Shown one piece after another: positions 17,237 through 25,963 of a DNA stretch of 64,000 nucleotides (its first letter is position 1; each line of letters starts with the position of its first letter). The notes beneath the pieces were generated by a model that saw only the letters and a program-made list of their open reading frames with translations, was not told the DNA's origin and searched no databases. Source of the stretch: Elusimicrobia bacterium UBA6262 (lineage in GTDB: Bacteria > CAYTYR01 > UBA6262); the NCBI GenBank assembly GCA_002441095.1, contig DJVG01000038.1, positions 5,529 through 69,528 of the forward strand. The letters run 5' to 3'. The position numbers and the translations under genes were made by a program.

Positions 17237-19177
17237 ATGAAAAAAAGAGTTATGCTGTTACTGCTCCTGGCTGCGATCCTGCTGAGTGCGGCAGCGGTTT
17301 GGGCGCAGGAATCTGCCGGCAGTATTAAGAAACTGAAAGTTGTGCCATCCTGGGAAACACTGGGTAAAGTTTATTTGATGTGGGAGCAAATTGAAGATAC
17401 TTTCTATTATAAAGTCTATCGTGACGGGAAAGTTATCGGACGGGCGCGCGACCCTTTTTATGTAGATCAAAAGGCGGCAGCTGGTGCGAAAGCAGTCTAT
17501 AAAGTGGTGGCGACTAAGGGCGGCAAGGACGGGGCGTCCAGCGCCGAAATACCGGTAAAACTGCCTGAGACAATTGACTTGCCGCGGGAAAAAATAGAAT
17601 TTCGCGGCGATGATATTTATGTGAACGGGGAAAAATATATAGTGTGCGGTATCGGGTATGCTCCCTACCGTCCGCATACCTCTCCGAACAAACCTTATCC
17701 CCGCGATTATGAGATCATTGAAAAAGATTTCCAATTAATGAAGAAGATCGGTTTTAATACGATCCGCAACTGGTCAGGCCGGGACCTGGATGAGTATATG
17801 ATGGAACTGGCACATAAGTATGGGCTCCTGATCATCCAGGGCATGAGTATCTGGGTGCCGCCCATGGCAGATTTTTCAGATAAGAGTTTCTGGGATAATT
17901 CCATGACTACGGTAGAAGATGAAATGAAGATAAACCGTGAGCATGGGAATATCATCGGGTATCTGCTGATGAATGAGCCGCCTCCGGGCAAGATCGCCCA
18001 GGCCAGTTTAGCCAAGACCAATGAGTTTTATGACCTGATTACCGCTAAGATCAAGGAGTTGCAGCCGGGAGCCTATGTATCTTTAGCTAATTGGCCCCGT
18101 GCTGATATGTTAAGTACTAAAAATTGGGATTTTATTTGTATCAACCATTATGGCTATGATAAATCCCATGTCGTCAATATGGGTTATCGCGGGTATCTTG
18201 GCTGGATGGAAAGAATATTAGCTAAAGATAAACCGCTGATCGGTACCGAGTATGGCTACAGCATGTCCAAGCGCGGCGAAGGAAAATTCGGGTATGGCGG
18301 CAATACTGAAGAGGAACAGGCCATCGGCATTGTTAATGATACCTACGCCATGATCGCGGAAAAAGGTAACGGCGCCTGCATTTTCTCCTGGATCGATGAG
18401 TGGTGGAAAAATAATGAAGGGGAAGGCGATGAAGACCGGCATGAAGAAACTGAGCCAGAAGAATGGTTTGGTATAGTAGCCATGCCGGATGATAAGAACC
18501 TGGCTGGAGTACCGCGCCAGGCCGCCGTTGCCATGGAAAAATTCTATGAAGCCCTGATCATCTCTCCCCGCGATGCTAATAAGGTCCAGGGTACAATCCC
18601 AGTGGAAGTCTATACCAAAACCTCACTTTTTCCTAACCTGGCCAAAGTCGAATATTCAATTGATGGCAGTAACTGGGTAGAATTATCCAATACCGCTAAT
18701 TGGTGGCGGGCGGAAATGGATACGACATCCTTAAATGACGGTAAATATGATCTGAAGGTCCGCTATACCACTAAAGCCGGCAAAGAAACTGTGGCCAGCC
18801 AGCCATTGGCCTTATATGTAGTAAACAATGAAAAGATCAGCCAGCAGGAACTGGTGATCAGTACTGATAAGGCAGTCTATAAAAATGGCGATACCGTGAT
18901 CCTGACTATAAAATACAGTGAAAACAGCAAGCCTGCTGTTAACAAAGCGGTATCTTATGCGGTAACCCAAATTGGCACCATCACTGCTTCTTGCCGTAAT
19001 CTGGCTGGAGCAGAGCTGCTTACTAATAATCAAGGGATAGTTAAGGCTTCTTATGTAGTGAAAGATGAAGACCGGCCGCATTTCCTGACTATCTCCGCAG
19101 CTGTCCCCAGTGAGCAAGTAGTTGGACAAAAATTTGCCACCAGAATAGTCGTGGAAGTGAACCAGGTCCAGAAATAA
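17237..19177 (+). CDS. Secreted multidomain clan GH-A glycoside hydrolase with FN3 and Ig-like domains
   Basis: 646 residues, ATG preceded by AAAGGAG. Signal peptide 1-23 (VWAQ). An FN3-like module (about 30-110) precedes a barrel opening with IYVNGEKYIVCGIGY. Predicted acid/base is E247 (LLMNEPP) and nucleophile E338 (IGTEYG). The barrel ends near 440. Two Ig-like modules follow: one like bacterial Big domains with YSIDGSNWVEL (about 445-530) and one starting KAVYKNGDTVILT. There is no YPNPF-type sorting domain. It is the third barrel of the locus and the most diverged. It probably acts on oligosaccharides released by the GH81 enzyme, which is inference. Confidence 0.78.
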   Translation: MKKRVMLLLLLAAILLSAAAVWAQESAGSIKKLKVVPSWETLGKVYLMWEQIEDTFYYKVYRDGKVIGRARDPFYVDQKAAAGAKAVYKVVATKGGKDGASSAEIPVKLPETIDLPREKIEFRGDDIYVNGEKYIVCGIGYAPYRPHTSPNKPYPRDYEIIEKDFQLMKKIGFNTIRNWSGRDLDEYMMELAHKYGLLIIQGMSIWVPPMADFSDKSFWDNSMTTVEDEMKINREHGNIIGYLLMNEPPPGKIAQASLAKTNEFYDLITAKIKELQPGAYVSLANWPRADMLSTKNWDFICINHYGYDKSHVVNMGYRGYLGWMERILAKDKPLIGTEYGYSMSKRGEGKFGYGGNTEEEQAIGIVNDTYAMIAEKGNGACIFSWIDEWWKNNEGEGDEDRHEETEPEEWFGIVAMPDDKNLAGVPRQAAVAMEKFYEALIISPRDANKVQGTIPVEVYTKTSLFPNLAKVEYSIDGSNWVELSNTANWWRAEMDTTSLNDGKYDLKVRYTTKAGKETVASQPLALYVVNNEKISQQELVISTDKAVYKNGDTVILTIKYSENSKPAVNKAVSYAVTQIGTITASCRNLAGAELLTNNQGIVKASYVVKDEDRPHFLTISAAVPSEQVVGQKFATRIVVEVNQVQK

Positions 19178-19179
19178 AT

Positions 19180-19286
19180 GACCAATCTCAAATGACAAAT
19201 GAATCACCAATGACTAATGACAAATTAGAATTGGGATTTGGCATTTTGAGATTCATTTGGATTTTGTAATTAGGATTTTGGATTTA
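19180..19286 (+). repeat. Word-repeat hairpin (CAAATGAC / ATTTGGCATTTTG)
   Basis: The left arm has repeated CAAATGACAAATGA and AATGACAAATTAG words; the right arm has TTTGGCATTTTGAGATTCA and TTTGGATTTTG, roughly reverse complements. It is a large imperfect palindrome. It lies after the last glycosidase and before the cold-shock promoter, and could act as a transcription boundary, but no T-run supports that. Confidence 0.6.
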
Positions 19287-19302
19287 TTTTTATAGAAATC
19301 GC

Positions 19303-19331
19303 TTGACTAAATAGCGAATGTCTGCTATTAT
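19303..19331 (+). promoter_or_regulatory. Promoter of the cold-shock gene
   Basis: TTGACT (19303-19308), 17-nt spacer, TATTAT (19326-19331). Transcription starting near 19338 would give a 5' leader of about 70 nt before the ATG. Long leaders are common in csp genes and often respond to temperature. Confidence 0.65.
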
Positions 19332-19406
19332 TAGCGTTGAAGGATGTAAAACCATTTTGTGGGAGTAGCGCCTTCAGAATGTAGAAAGAAGGAGGAACGG
19401 CTGTTG

Positions 19407-19607
19407 ATGAAAGGAAAAGTTAAATGGTTCAATGACGCCAAAGGTTACGGCTTCATTGAAAAAGAAGACGGCAGTGGTGATGTATTTGTACATTACTCTG
19501 CGATCAACGGCGAAGGATTCAAGAGCTTAGCCGAAGGGCAAGCAGTTGAGTTCGACGTTGAAGATGGCGCTAAAGGCCCACAGGCCAAAAATGTAGTTAA
19601 AATATAA
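19407..19607 (+). CDS. cspA: Cold-shock domain protein (CspA family)
   Basis: 66-residue single cold-shock domain that binds single-stranded nucleic acid. Both RNP motifs are present: KGYGFI (residues 13-18) and DVFVHY (28-33). It opens with the family's usual MKGKVKWFN. ATG 19407 is chosen over upstream in-frame starts because AAGGAGGAA (about 19389-19397) precedes it and the family starts here; TTG 19404 has slightly better spacing. It is monocistronic, between its own promoter and a strong terminator. It is an RNA chaperone by family knowledge. The letter of the Csp paralogue cannot be assigned. Confidence 0.92.
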   Translation: MKGKVKWFNDAKGYGFIEKEDGSGDVFVHYSAINGEGFKSLAEGQAVEFDVEDGAKGPQAKNVVKI

Positions 19608-19642
19608 TAATCCTTAACCGGATTTGATTTTTTAACGAAATC

Positions 19643-19676
19643 CCTGCCCCGATTATGTCGGGGCAGGTCTTTTTTA
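19643..19676 (+). terminator. Strong intrinsic terminator after the cold-shock gene
   Basis: CCTGCCCCGA (19643-19652) pairs perfectly with TCGGGGCAGG (19658-19667) around a 5-nt loop, followed by TCTTTTTT. It is the clearest intrinsic terminator in the window. Confidence 0.9.
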
Positions 19677-19682
19677 TTTAGG

Positions 19683-19710
19683 TTGCTTTTTAACAAAAAC
19701 GTGCTATTAT
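19683..19710 (+). promoter_or_regulatory. Promoter for the SBBP propeller gene
   Basis: TTGCTT (19683-19688), 16-nt spacer, TATTAT (19705-19710), 40 nt before ATG 19750 and immediately after the preceding terminator. Confidence 0.5.
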
Positions 19711-19749
19711 AACATATATACCCAATAAACAACGCAGACAGGTGAGGAC

Positions 19750-21339
19750 ATGAATAGTAAATTCGCAAAGACTGCGTTTTTTCTTCTTTTAATGTTGCTG
19801 GGACTTTCAGCAGCAGCTTTAACAGAAGATTTAAACGTACAATGGATCAAGGAATTTGGCAGCAGCGGATTAGACAATCTGCAGGGTATCGCCTGCGATC
19901 CTTCAGGTAATGTTTGTATTACCGGTTTTACGGAAGCTGCTTTAAGCGGCAACAGTCACAGCGGTGGGACAGATATGTTTGTGGCCAAGTATGATGCTGC
20001 AGGCCGGGAATTATGGACCAGGCAGCTTGGTACGGTGGAATCTGACCAGGGAGCGGCGCTGGCTTGTGATGGAGTAGGCAATATTTACGTCACTGGGCAT
20101 ACATCTGGCAGTTTCGAAGGGAAAACCAATGCCGGCGGGGCTGATATATTCCTGATCAAGCTCGAACCATCAGGTAAAATATTATGGATCAAACAATTCG
20201 GTACTTCAGAATCAGAGTATGGATTAAGCGTAGCTGCCGACTATGACGGCAATGTGTATGTGGTCGGGGATACCTATGGTAAGTTGACCGGTACCCGTAA
20301 TTACGGGGAAGCGGATGTTTTCATCATGAAGTTTGATCCCTCCGGCGACCGGTTGTGGGGAGCCCAGTTCGGTACTGCTTCTGCGGAACATACTAAGATG
20401 GTGGCCATTGATATTTCCGGCAATATATATGTCACCGGTGATACCAGCGGCAGCCTCGAGCCAAAGGTTGCTTTTGGCGGTTACGATATTTTCCTGGCCA
20501 AATATAATCCCTATGGGGACCAGCTTTGGCTCAAACAGATAGGCACAGCAGGTAACGATTTTAGCGGCGGCGTGGCTGGAGATAACGCCGGGAATATATA
20601 CATATCAGGAGAAACCAAGAGCCAGGTCAAGGGAAAGGCTAATAAAGGCTTAGGGTATATTTCCCTGGACAAGTTTGATGCGCAAGGTAAAATAATTTGG
20701 CACCGGCAATTAGGTACGCGGGCGTCAGATTCCAGCCTGGGACTGGCCATAGATGGTACCGGGGCGATCTGCATCGCCGGGGATACTACAGATAATTTAG
20801 GCCAAAACAAAAATAGCGGCCTGGCTGATGTTTTCCTGGTGAAGTATTATGCGTGCGGCAATAAGCCCTGGATCATCGGGTTGGGCACAGATAAAAATGA
20901 ATTTTGCACCGGAATTGCCTCAGATAAAGCCGGCAATGTATATGTGGCCGGATACACAGACGGTACTTTCGCCGGTAATAAAAATGCCGGCTATACAGAT
21001 ATGTTTATTATTTCTTTTAAGATCAATGGTTTGGTCCTGTGTGAAAAGGATGGGATTACGATATTGGGCGGGGCCAAAGGTTTTCTTGAACCGGCAAAAG
21101 AAGAAAAACTATACATTATGATGTTTCCCGATAAAGACGGGCAAGTAACCATGGAAATCCGTTCGCTGACCGGACAGCTGTCCTGGAAAAATGTAATAAT
21201 AGCCAAAGAAAAAGTCCAAGAGATGGTCAGCTGGGACGGACGGGACCAGGATAGGAAAATAGTCCCGCCCGGGATGTACCAATTGCAGATAAAAGGCCCT
21301 GGTATTGATGTCCAGGAAAAAATTGCGGTAGTGCAGTAA
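19750..21339 (+). CDS. Secreted seven-bladed SBBP beta-propeller protein with FlgD-like C-terminal domain
   Basis: 529 residues, ATG with GTGAGGA upstream. Signal peptide about 1-24. Residues 30-430 are exactly seven repeats of about 57 residues, each opening W..QxGT and holding GNxYVTGxT and a D-(I/M)-F-(L/V) strand, as in SBBP seven-bladed propellers. The tail (about 440-529; VSWDGRDQD, PPGMYQLQI) is a FlgD-like Ig module, perhaps a secretion or anchoring signal. Such propellers serve adhesion or binding at the cell surface. No enzymatic residue is seen. It is transcribed apart from the glucanase genes, so membership of that system is uncertain. Confidence 0.8.
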   Translation: MNSKFAKTAFFLLLMLLGLSAAALTEDLNVQWIKEFGSSGLDNLQGIACDPSGNVCITGFTEAALSGNSHSGGTDMFVAKYDAAGRELWTRQLGTVESDQGAALACDGVGNIYVTGHTSGSFEGKTNAGGADIFLIKLEPSGKILWIKQFGTSESEYGLSVAADYDGNVYVVGDTYGKLTGTRNYGEADVFIMKFDPSGDRLWGAQFGTASAEHTKMVAIDISGNIYVTGDTSGSLEPKVAFGGYDIFLAKYNPYGDQLWLKQIGTAGNDFSGGVAGDNAGNIYISGETKSQVKGKANKGLGYISLDKFDAQGKIIWHRQLGTRASDSSLGLAIDGTGAICIAGDTTDNLGQNKNSGLADVFLVKYYACGNKPWIIGLGTDKNEFCTGIASDKAGNVYVAGYTDGTFAGNKNAGYTDMFIISFKINGLVLCEKDGITILGGAKGFLEPAKEEKLYIMMFPDKDGQVTMEIRSLTGQLSWKNVIIAKEKVQEMVSWDGRDQDRKIVPPGMYQLQIKGPGIDVQEKIAVVQ

Positions 21340-21349
21340 TAAAGATAGG

Positions 21350-21511
21350 TTACCAGGTGATCAGGGAACCAGGAAATGGATATCAGGATAGCAGAATATC
21401 AGGAAGTTCCTGATAACCTGATTTCCCGATACTCTGACTTCCTGATACCCTGATACCCTGATAATCTGATAACCACCTCCTGATGTCCTGATTACCTGAT
21501 TACCTGATATC
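21350..21511 (+). repeat. ATCAGG/CCTGAT word-repeat hairpin, copy 1
   Basis: This fills much of a 317-nt gene-free stretch. The left arm has ACCAGG, ATCAGG and AGCAG words to about 21410; the right arm, to 21511, repeats CCTGAT about ten times (CCTGATACCCTGATACCCTG). Together they form a long imperfect palindrome. Three sister copies lie at 27069, 29005 and 57055. The rest of the gap holds the terminator and promoter listed next and a CAAATTACAAATGAC patch (21611-21640). Confidence 0.75.
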
Positions 21512-21544
21512 CTTTTTACATCTTTATATCCTGAATAACAATCG

Positions 21545-21580
21545 CCCTGTTGGAAAACACCCTGACAGGGTTTGCTTTTT
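21545..21580 (+). terminator. Candidate intrinsic terminator upstream of secA
   Basis: CCCTGT (21545-21550) can pair with ACAGGG (21565-21570), followed by TTTGCTTTTT. The loop is 14 nt, so the structure is modest. Its T-run overlaps the -35 box of the secA promoter. Confidence 0.45.
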
Positions 21581-21600
21581 AGGCTGAACTATGATATACT
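21572..21600 (+). promoter_or_regulatory. Promoter for secA-lnt-prfB
   Basis: TTGCTT (21572-21577), 17-nt spacer, TATACT (21595-21600), about 50 nt before the transcript would reach the secA GTG start. Confidence 0.55.
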
Positions 21601-21656
21601 ATTAAAATCAATTCTAAATTACAAATTACAAATGACAAATAAGAGAGGATTAACCT

Positions 21657-24413
21657 GTGTTAGGTTGGATTTTACAAAAATTTATTGGCACGAAAAATGA
21701 GCGTGACCTGAAGAAAATGCTGCCGCTCGTGGAGCAGATCAATAGCTATGAACCAAAAATGGCGGCGGCGAGTGATGCTGACCTGCGTGCCAAGCTGGAC
21801 GAATTCCGCCAGCGCCATAATGACGGCGAAACCCTGGATGAGCTCCTGCCGGAGGCTTTTGCCGTGGTTCGGGAAGCAGGCAAAAGAACTTTGCAGATGC
21901 GCCATTTTGATGTCCAGCTGATGGGTGGTATTGTCCTGCACCAGGGCAAAATCGCGGAGATGAGGACTGGCGAAGGCAAAACCCTGGTCGCGACCCTGCC
22001 GGTTTACCTCAACAGCATTACCGGCAAAGGGGTGCATCTGGTCACAGTCAATGATTACCTGGCTAAGCGGGATAGTGAATGGATGACTCCGATCTATAAA
22101 TTCCTGGGGTTAACCGTAGGTGTGGTCCAGCACGATCTGGACAATCCGGCGCGGCAAGCGGCGTACCGTTGTGATATCACCTATGTCACTAATAATGAAA
22201 TAGGCTTCGATTACCTGCGGGATAACATGGCTATTTCCAAAGAAGAGTGTGTCCTGCGTGAGTTGAATTTTGCCGTAGTAGATGAAGTGGACAGCATCCT
22301 GGTGGATGAGGCGCGCACGCCGCTCATCATTTCCGGGCCAGCGGAAGAGTCCACTGAGAAATATTATGTGATTAACCGCATTATCCCTCATTTAAAACGG
22401 CGCTGGGTTACGGAAAAAGAGGAAATAGAGGCCAAGTATAAAGAGATCAATTTGCAGAAAGGTTATGATGCCATAGTTGATGAAAAAAACAGCCTTTGGA
22501 CGCTGACCGAAGAAGGAGTGGCTAAATGCGAGCATTTATTGGGCATTCCTAATATTTATGAAGATATGCAAAGTGAATGGGTGCATCATATCCTGCAAGC
22601 CGGCCGGGCCCATGACTTGTTCAAGAAAGACGTTGATTATGTGGTGAAGGACGGGGAAGTTATCATCGTGGATGAATTTACCGGGCGGTTGATGCCGGGA
22701 CGGCGCTGGAGCGAGGGCCTGCATCAGGCCGTAGAAGCCAAGGAAAATGTGCGCATTGCCGAAGAGAACCAGACCTTGGCTACCATTACGTTCCAGAATT
22801 TCTTTAAATTGTATAACAAGCTTTCCGGCATGACCGGCACTGCTGCTACTGAGCGGGAAGAGTTTTTCCATATTTATAAACTGGATGTCATGGAAGTACC
22901 GACTAACCAGAAAATGATCCGCCTGGACCATGCTGATGTGATCTATAAAACGGAAAAGGATAAATATAATGCCATTGTCAATGACATAACGGAATGTAAC
23001 AAAAAAGGGCAGCCGGTACTGGTCGGTACCCGTTCCATCGAGAAAAGCGAAAAAATAAGCGCTATGCTGCGCCGGCAGGGACTCCAGCATAACCTGCTGA
23101 ATGCCAAGTATCATGAGCAGGAAGCCTTTATTATTGCCCAGGCCGGACGCAAAGGCGGAGTGACTATTGCCACCAATATGGCGGGACGTGGAACGGATAT
23201 TATCCTGGGTGGAAATCCGGCGTATATAGCTAAAGAGAAAATGAAAACCTGGGGCATGGACCCAGACCTGATCGCTTTGGCCAGCGAATATACGCCAACG
23301 ACTGATCCGGCTGTATTATCAGCCCGGAGCCAGTATCGCAAACTGGTGGAAGAGATAAAAAGGGAAACAGATTTAGAACATGAAGCAGTGGTTGACGCCG
23401 GCGGACTGTATGTGCTGGGCACAGAGAGGCATGAATCCCGGCGCATTGATAACCAGCTGCGCGGCCGCAGCGGCCGGCAAGGTGACCCTGGCTCCAGCCG
23501 TTTCTACTTGTCATTGGAAGATGAACTGATGAGGCTTTTTGGTTCAGACCGCATCAGTTTCGTGATGGATAAGCTCGGCATGCAGGAAGGCGAAGATATC
23601 CAGCATCCGCTCATTTCCCGGGCCATTGAATCAGCCCAGCGCAAAGTGGAAGCCATGAACTTTGATATCCGCAAGCAACTGCTGGATTATGATAACATCA
23701 TGAATAAACAGCGGGAAGTGATCTATGACCAGCGGCAAATGGTCCTGGCCGGGGAAGATTTAAAAGAGCATGTGCTGGAAATGGTCAATGAAGTCGTGGC
23801 AGAAAAAACCGGCTTGTACTGTCCTGAAGGCATCTATCCGGAAAAATGGGAGATCAGTGCTTTTTCGTCCTGGTTCAAACAAAGCTATGGCCTGGAATTG
23901 AAGCTGGCCCAGGAAGAACTACTGCGGTTAAACCATGCGGCGTTCCAGGATATGGCCCTGGAAACAATAAAAAAAGCTTATGACGACAAAGAGGCTTCTG
24001 TCAGCACTGAAATGATGCGTTTCCTGGAAAGGCGGGTTGTCCTGCAGGTCGTGGATAATTGCTGGAAAGAACACTTATATGACATTGACCAGTTACGCAA
24101 AGGGATTGGTTTGCGGGCCTATGGCCAGAAAGATCCATTGGTAGAATACCAGCATGAAGCTTTCCGGCTGTTTAGTAATATGATCATGAGAATAAAGGAA
24201 GAGGTGGGTGGCTATCTTTTCAAGGTTAAAATGGTAGCGCAACCGCCAGAGCGGCCGAGGCCTAGGCCGGTTGAAGGGCAGCCTAGTCCTAAACAAGCGG
24301 TTATTTCTGCGGTAAAACCACAACCGAAAATACTGGACAAAATCGGGCGTAATGACCCCTGCCCGTGCGGCAGCGGCAAAAAATATAAGAAGTGTTGTGG
24401 CGCTAACGATTAG
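21657..24413 (+). CDS. secA: Preprotein translocase ATPase SecA
   Basis: Motor ATPase that drives unfolded preproteins through SecYEG at the inner membrane. 918 residues, near the usual length. GTG start with AGAGAGGA 7 nt upstream. Walker A MRTGEGKT lies at about 102-109; VDEVDSILVDEARTPL marks the DEAD motor; NMAGRGTDI lies in the second motor half. The C-terminus is a zinc-binding SecB/ribosome-contact tail (NDPCPCGSGKKYKKCCG) with Cys-Cys-Cys-Cys spacing intact. lnt starts 11 nt downstream, so the pair is probably co-transcribed. Confidence 0.98.
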   Translation: MLGWILQKFIGTKNERDLKKMLPLVEQINSYEPKMAAASDADLRAKLDEFRQRHNDGETLDELLPEAFAVVREAGKRTLQMRHFDVQLMGGIVLHQGKIAEMRTGEGKTLVATLPVYLNSITGKGVHLVTVNDYLAKRDSEWMTPIYKFLGLTVGVVQHDLDNPARQAAYRCDITYVTNNEIGFDYLRDNMAISKEECVLRELNFAVVDEVDSILVDEARTPLIISGPAEESTEKYYVINRIIPHLKRRWVTEKEEIEAKYKEINLQKGYDAIVDEKNSLWTLTEEGVAKCEHLLGIPNIYEDMQSEWVHHILQAGRAHDLFKKDVDYVVKDGEVIIVDEFTGRLMPGRRWSEGLHQAVEAKENVRIAEENQTLATITFQNFFKLYNKLSGMTGTAATEREEFFHIYKLDVMEVPTNQKMIRLDHADVIYKTEKDKYNAIVNDITECNKKGQPVLVGTRSIEKSEKISAMLRRQGLQHNLLNAKYHEQEAFIIAQAGRKGGVTIATNMAGRGTDIILGGNPAYIAKEKMKTWGMDPDLIALASEYTPTTDPAVLSARSQYRKLVEEIKRETDLEHEAVVDAGGLYVLGTERHESRRIDNQLRGRSGRQGDPGSSRFYLSLEDELMRLFGSDRISFVMDKLGMQEGEDIQHPLISRAIESAQRKVEAMNFDIRKQLLDYDNIMNKQREVIYDQRQMVLAGEDLKEHVLEMVNEVVAEKTGLYCPEGIYPEKWEISAFSSWFKQSYGLELKLAQEELLRLNHAAFQDMALETIKKAYDDKEASVSTEMMRFLERRVVLQVVDNCWKEHLYDIDQLRKGIGLRAYGQKDPLVEYQHEAFRLFSNMIMRIKEEVGGYLFKVKMVAQPPERPRPRPVEGQPSPKQAVISAVKPQPKILDKIGRNDPCPCGSGKKYKKCCGAND

Positions 24414-24424
24414 AGGATAAATAG

Positions 24425-25963
24425 ATGATCAGATTATTGACTAGAAACAGTATCATGACCTTAAGTTCAGCGCTCTTGCTGGTATTGATCTTCCCGAAAT
24501 ATGATTTATCATATCTGGCTTGGATCTGCCTGATACCGCTATTGATCAGCATAGAGGGTGAAAATTTCGGCCGCTCTTTCCTGAATGGCCTGATTGTTGG
24601 TTTTATTTTTTATGCCGCTACGCTCTACTGGCTGGTCGGCACTTTGCATATCTACGGTAATTTTTCCTGGCTGATGAGCATTGCTATTGGCGCGCTTCTG
24701 ATGCTGTACCTGGCTTTGTTTATGGCGCTGTTCTGCGGTATCACCAGTTTTTTTAGCCGTTATTTTTATTCCTTCAATATTTTCTTTATCGCCTCACTCT
24801 GGGTAAGTTTGGAGTACCTGCGGACCTACTTGTTTACCGGGTTCCCCTGGAACCTGCTGGGTTATAGCCAATGGAATAACCTGCTGGTAGCCCAGGTTGC
24901 AGCTGTGACCGGAGTATACGGGGTATCTTTTTTAGTAGTACTGGTCAATGTCCTGGCCGCTAAAATGATCAGTTATAGTTTAGAATTGAACCACCGTAAA
25001 CAGAGCTTCAGGAGCCTGGAAATATTTGTCCTGGTACTGGCCCTGGCTTTTGGGTATGGTTTCATTGTTTTAAACCGTCAGCAAGGGCCGGTCAAACAGA
25101 AATTGATCAAGACGGCAGTCATCCAGCCGAATGTACCGCCGGATATGAAATGGAATCCGCAAGAAAAACGCAATATCATGGGGCAATATGTTTCCTATGT
25201 GGACCGTTTAAAAAATAATAATCTTGAAGTCATTGTTTTTCCTGAAACTGCGGTCCCGGGATTGTTGAAATACGACCGGTTTTTATTGGAGAAAACAGCA
25301 GAAATGGCCGGTAGCAGCAAAGCCTATTTACTGATCGGGTCGATTGATGTGGTGCAGCCGGGGGAAGAGCGGGCTTATACCTCATGTTTTCTGGTAACCC
25401 CGGATGGCCAAATCGCCGGGCAATATAATAAGAACCACCTGGTGCCTTTTGGAGAATTCGTGCCTTTCCGGAAGTATTTGGAAAAGATCTTCCCGGTCCT
25501 GAAAGAAATGGGGGATTTTGTCCCGGGGAATAGCCTGGAACTAATGAAAACGCCGCATGGCCATTATGGCGTAAATATCTGCTATGAAGATATTTTCCCG
25601 GACCTGGTGCGGCGCCTGGCCAAGAACGGCGCGGAAGTTATCGTCAATATTACCATTGACTCCTGGTACCTTAATACGGCAGCTCCTTACCAGCATTTTT
25701 ATATGAATGTCTTCCGGGCGATCGAAAATAGAAGATGGGTCATCAGAAGCGCCAGCACCGGGATCTCCGGATACATCGATCCTTATGGTAATATTATCAG
25801 CCAGACCAGTCTGTTCGTGCCGGAAATCAGTATTTTCTCAGTCTCGCCGGAGAATAAAATAACCTTGTACACCAAGTACGGGGATGTCTTTGCTAAGATA
25901 TGCGTAGTAATAGTCATCCTGGGTTTTGCCAGCGGCCTGATCAGGAGGAAAGCGGTTGCCTAA
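24425..25963 (+). CDS. lnt: Apolipoprotein N-acyltransferase
   Basis: Inner-membrane enzyme that adds the third acyl chain to the N-terminal Cys of lipoproteins, making them ready for Lol transport. 512 residues, matching the family. Several membrane segments (about 10-210) precede a periplasmic nitrilase-like domain (about 230-480). The Glu-Lys-Cys triad is visible in FPETAVPG, NKNHLVPFGEF and NICYEDIFPD. ATG 24425 follows GAGGA. Lnt plus LolC/E and LolD in the same window, and several predicted lipoproteins, indicate a complete diderm lipoprotein pathway. It overlaps the prfB TTG start by 8 nt. Confidence 0.95.
   Translation: MIRLLTRNSIMTLSSALLLVLIFPKYDLSYLAWICLIPLLISIEGENFGRSFLNGLIVGFIFYAATLYWLVGTLHIYGNFSWLMSIAIGALLMLYLALFMALFCGITSFFSRYFYSFNIFFIASLWVSLEYLRTYLFTGFPWNLLGYSQWNNLLVAQVAAVTGVYGVSFLVVLVNVLAAKMISYSLELNHRKQSFRSLEIFVLVLALAFGYGFIVLNRQQGPVKQKLIKTAVIQPNVPPDMKWNPQEKRNIMGQYVSYVDRLKNNNLEVIVFPETAVPGLLKYDRFLLEKTAEMAGSSKAYLLIGSIDVVQPGEERAYTSCFLVTPDGQIAGQYNKNHLVPFGEFVPFRKYLEKIFPVLKEMGDFVPGNSLELMKTPHGHYGVNICYEDIFPDLVRRLAKNGAEVIVNITIDSWYLNTAAPYQHFYMNVFRAIENRRWVIRSASTGISGYIDPYGNIISQTSLFVPEISIFSVSPENKITLYTKYGDVFAKICVVIVILGFASGLIRRKAVA

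Noticed and set aside
19359..19406. Longer cold-shock protein from GTG 19359
   Set aside because: The extension contains the ribosome-binding site of the normal start and is not part of the cold-shock family.
21350..21511. CRISPR-like array of CCTGAT repeats
   Set aside because: The units are 6-10 nt with 2-6 nt between them, the arms are inverted relative to each other, and there are no cas genes. It is a word-repeat palindrome.
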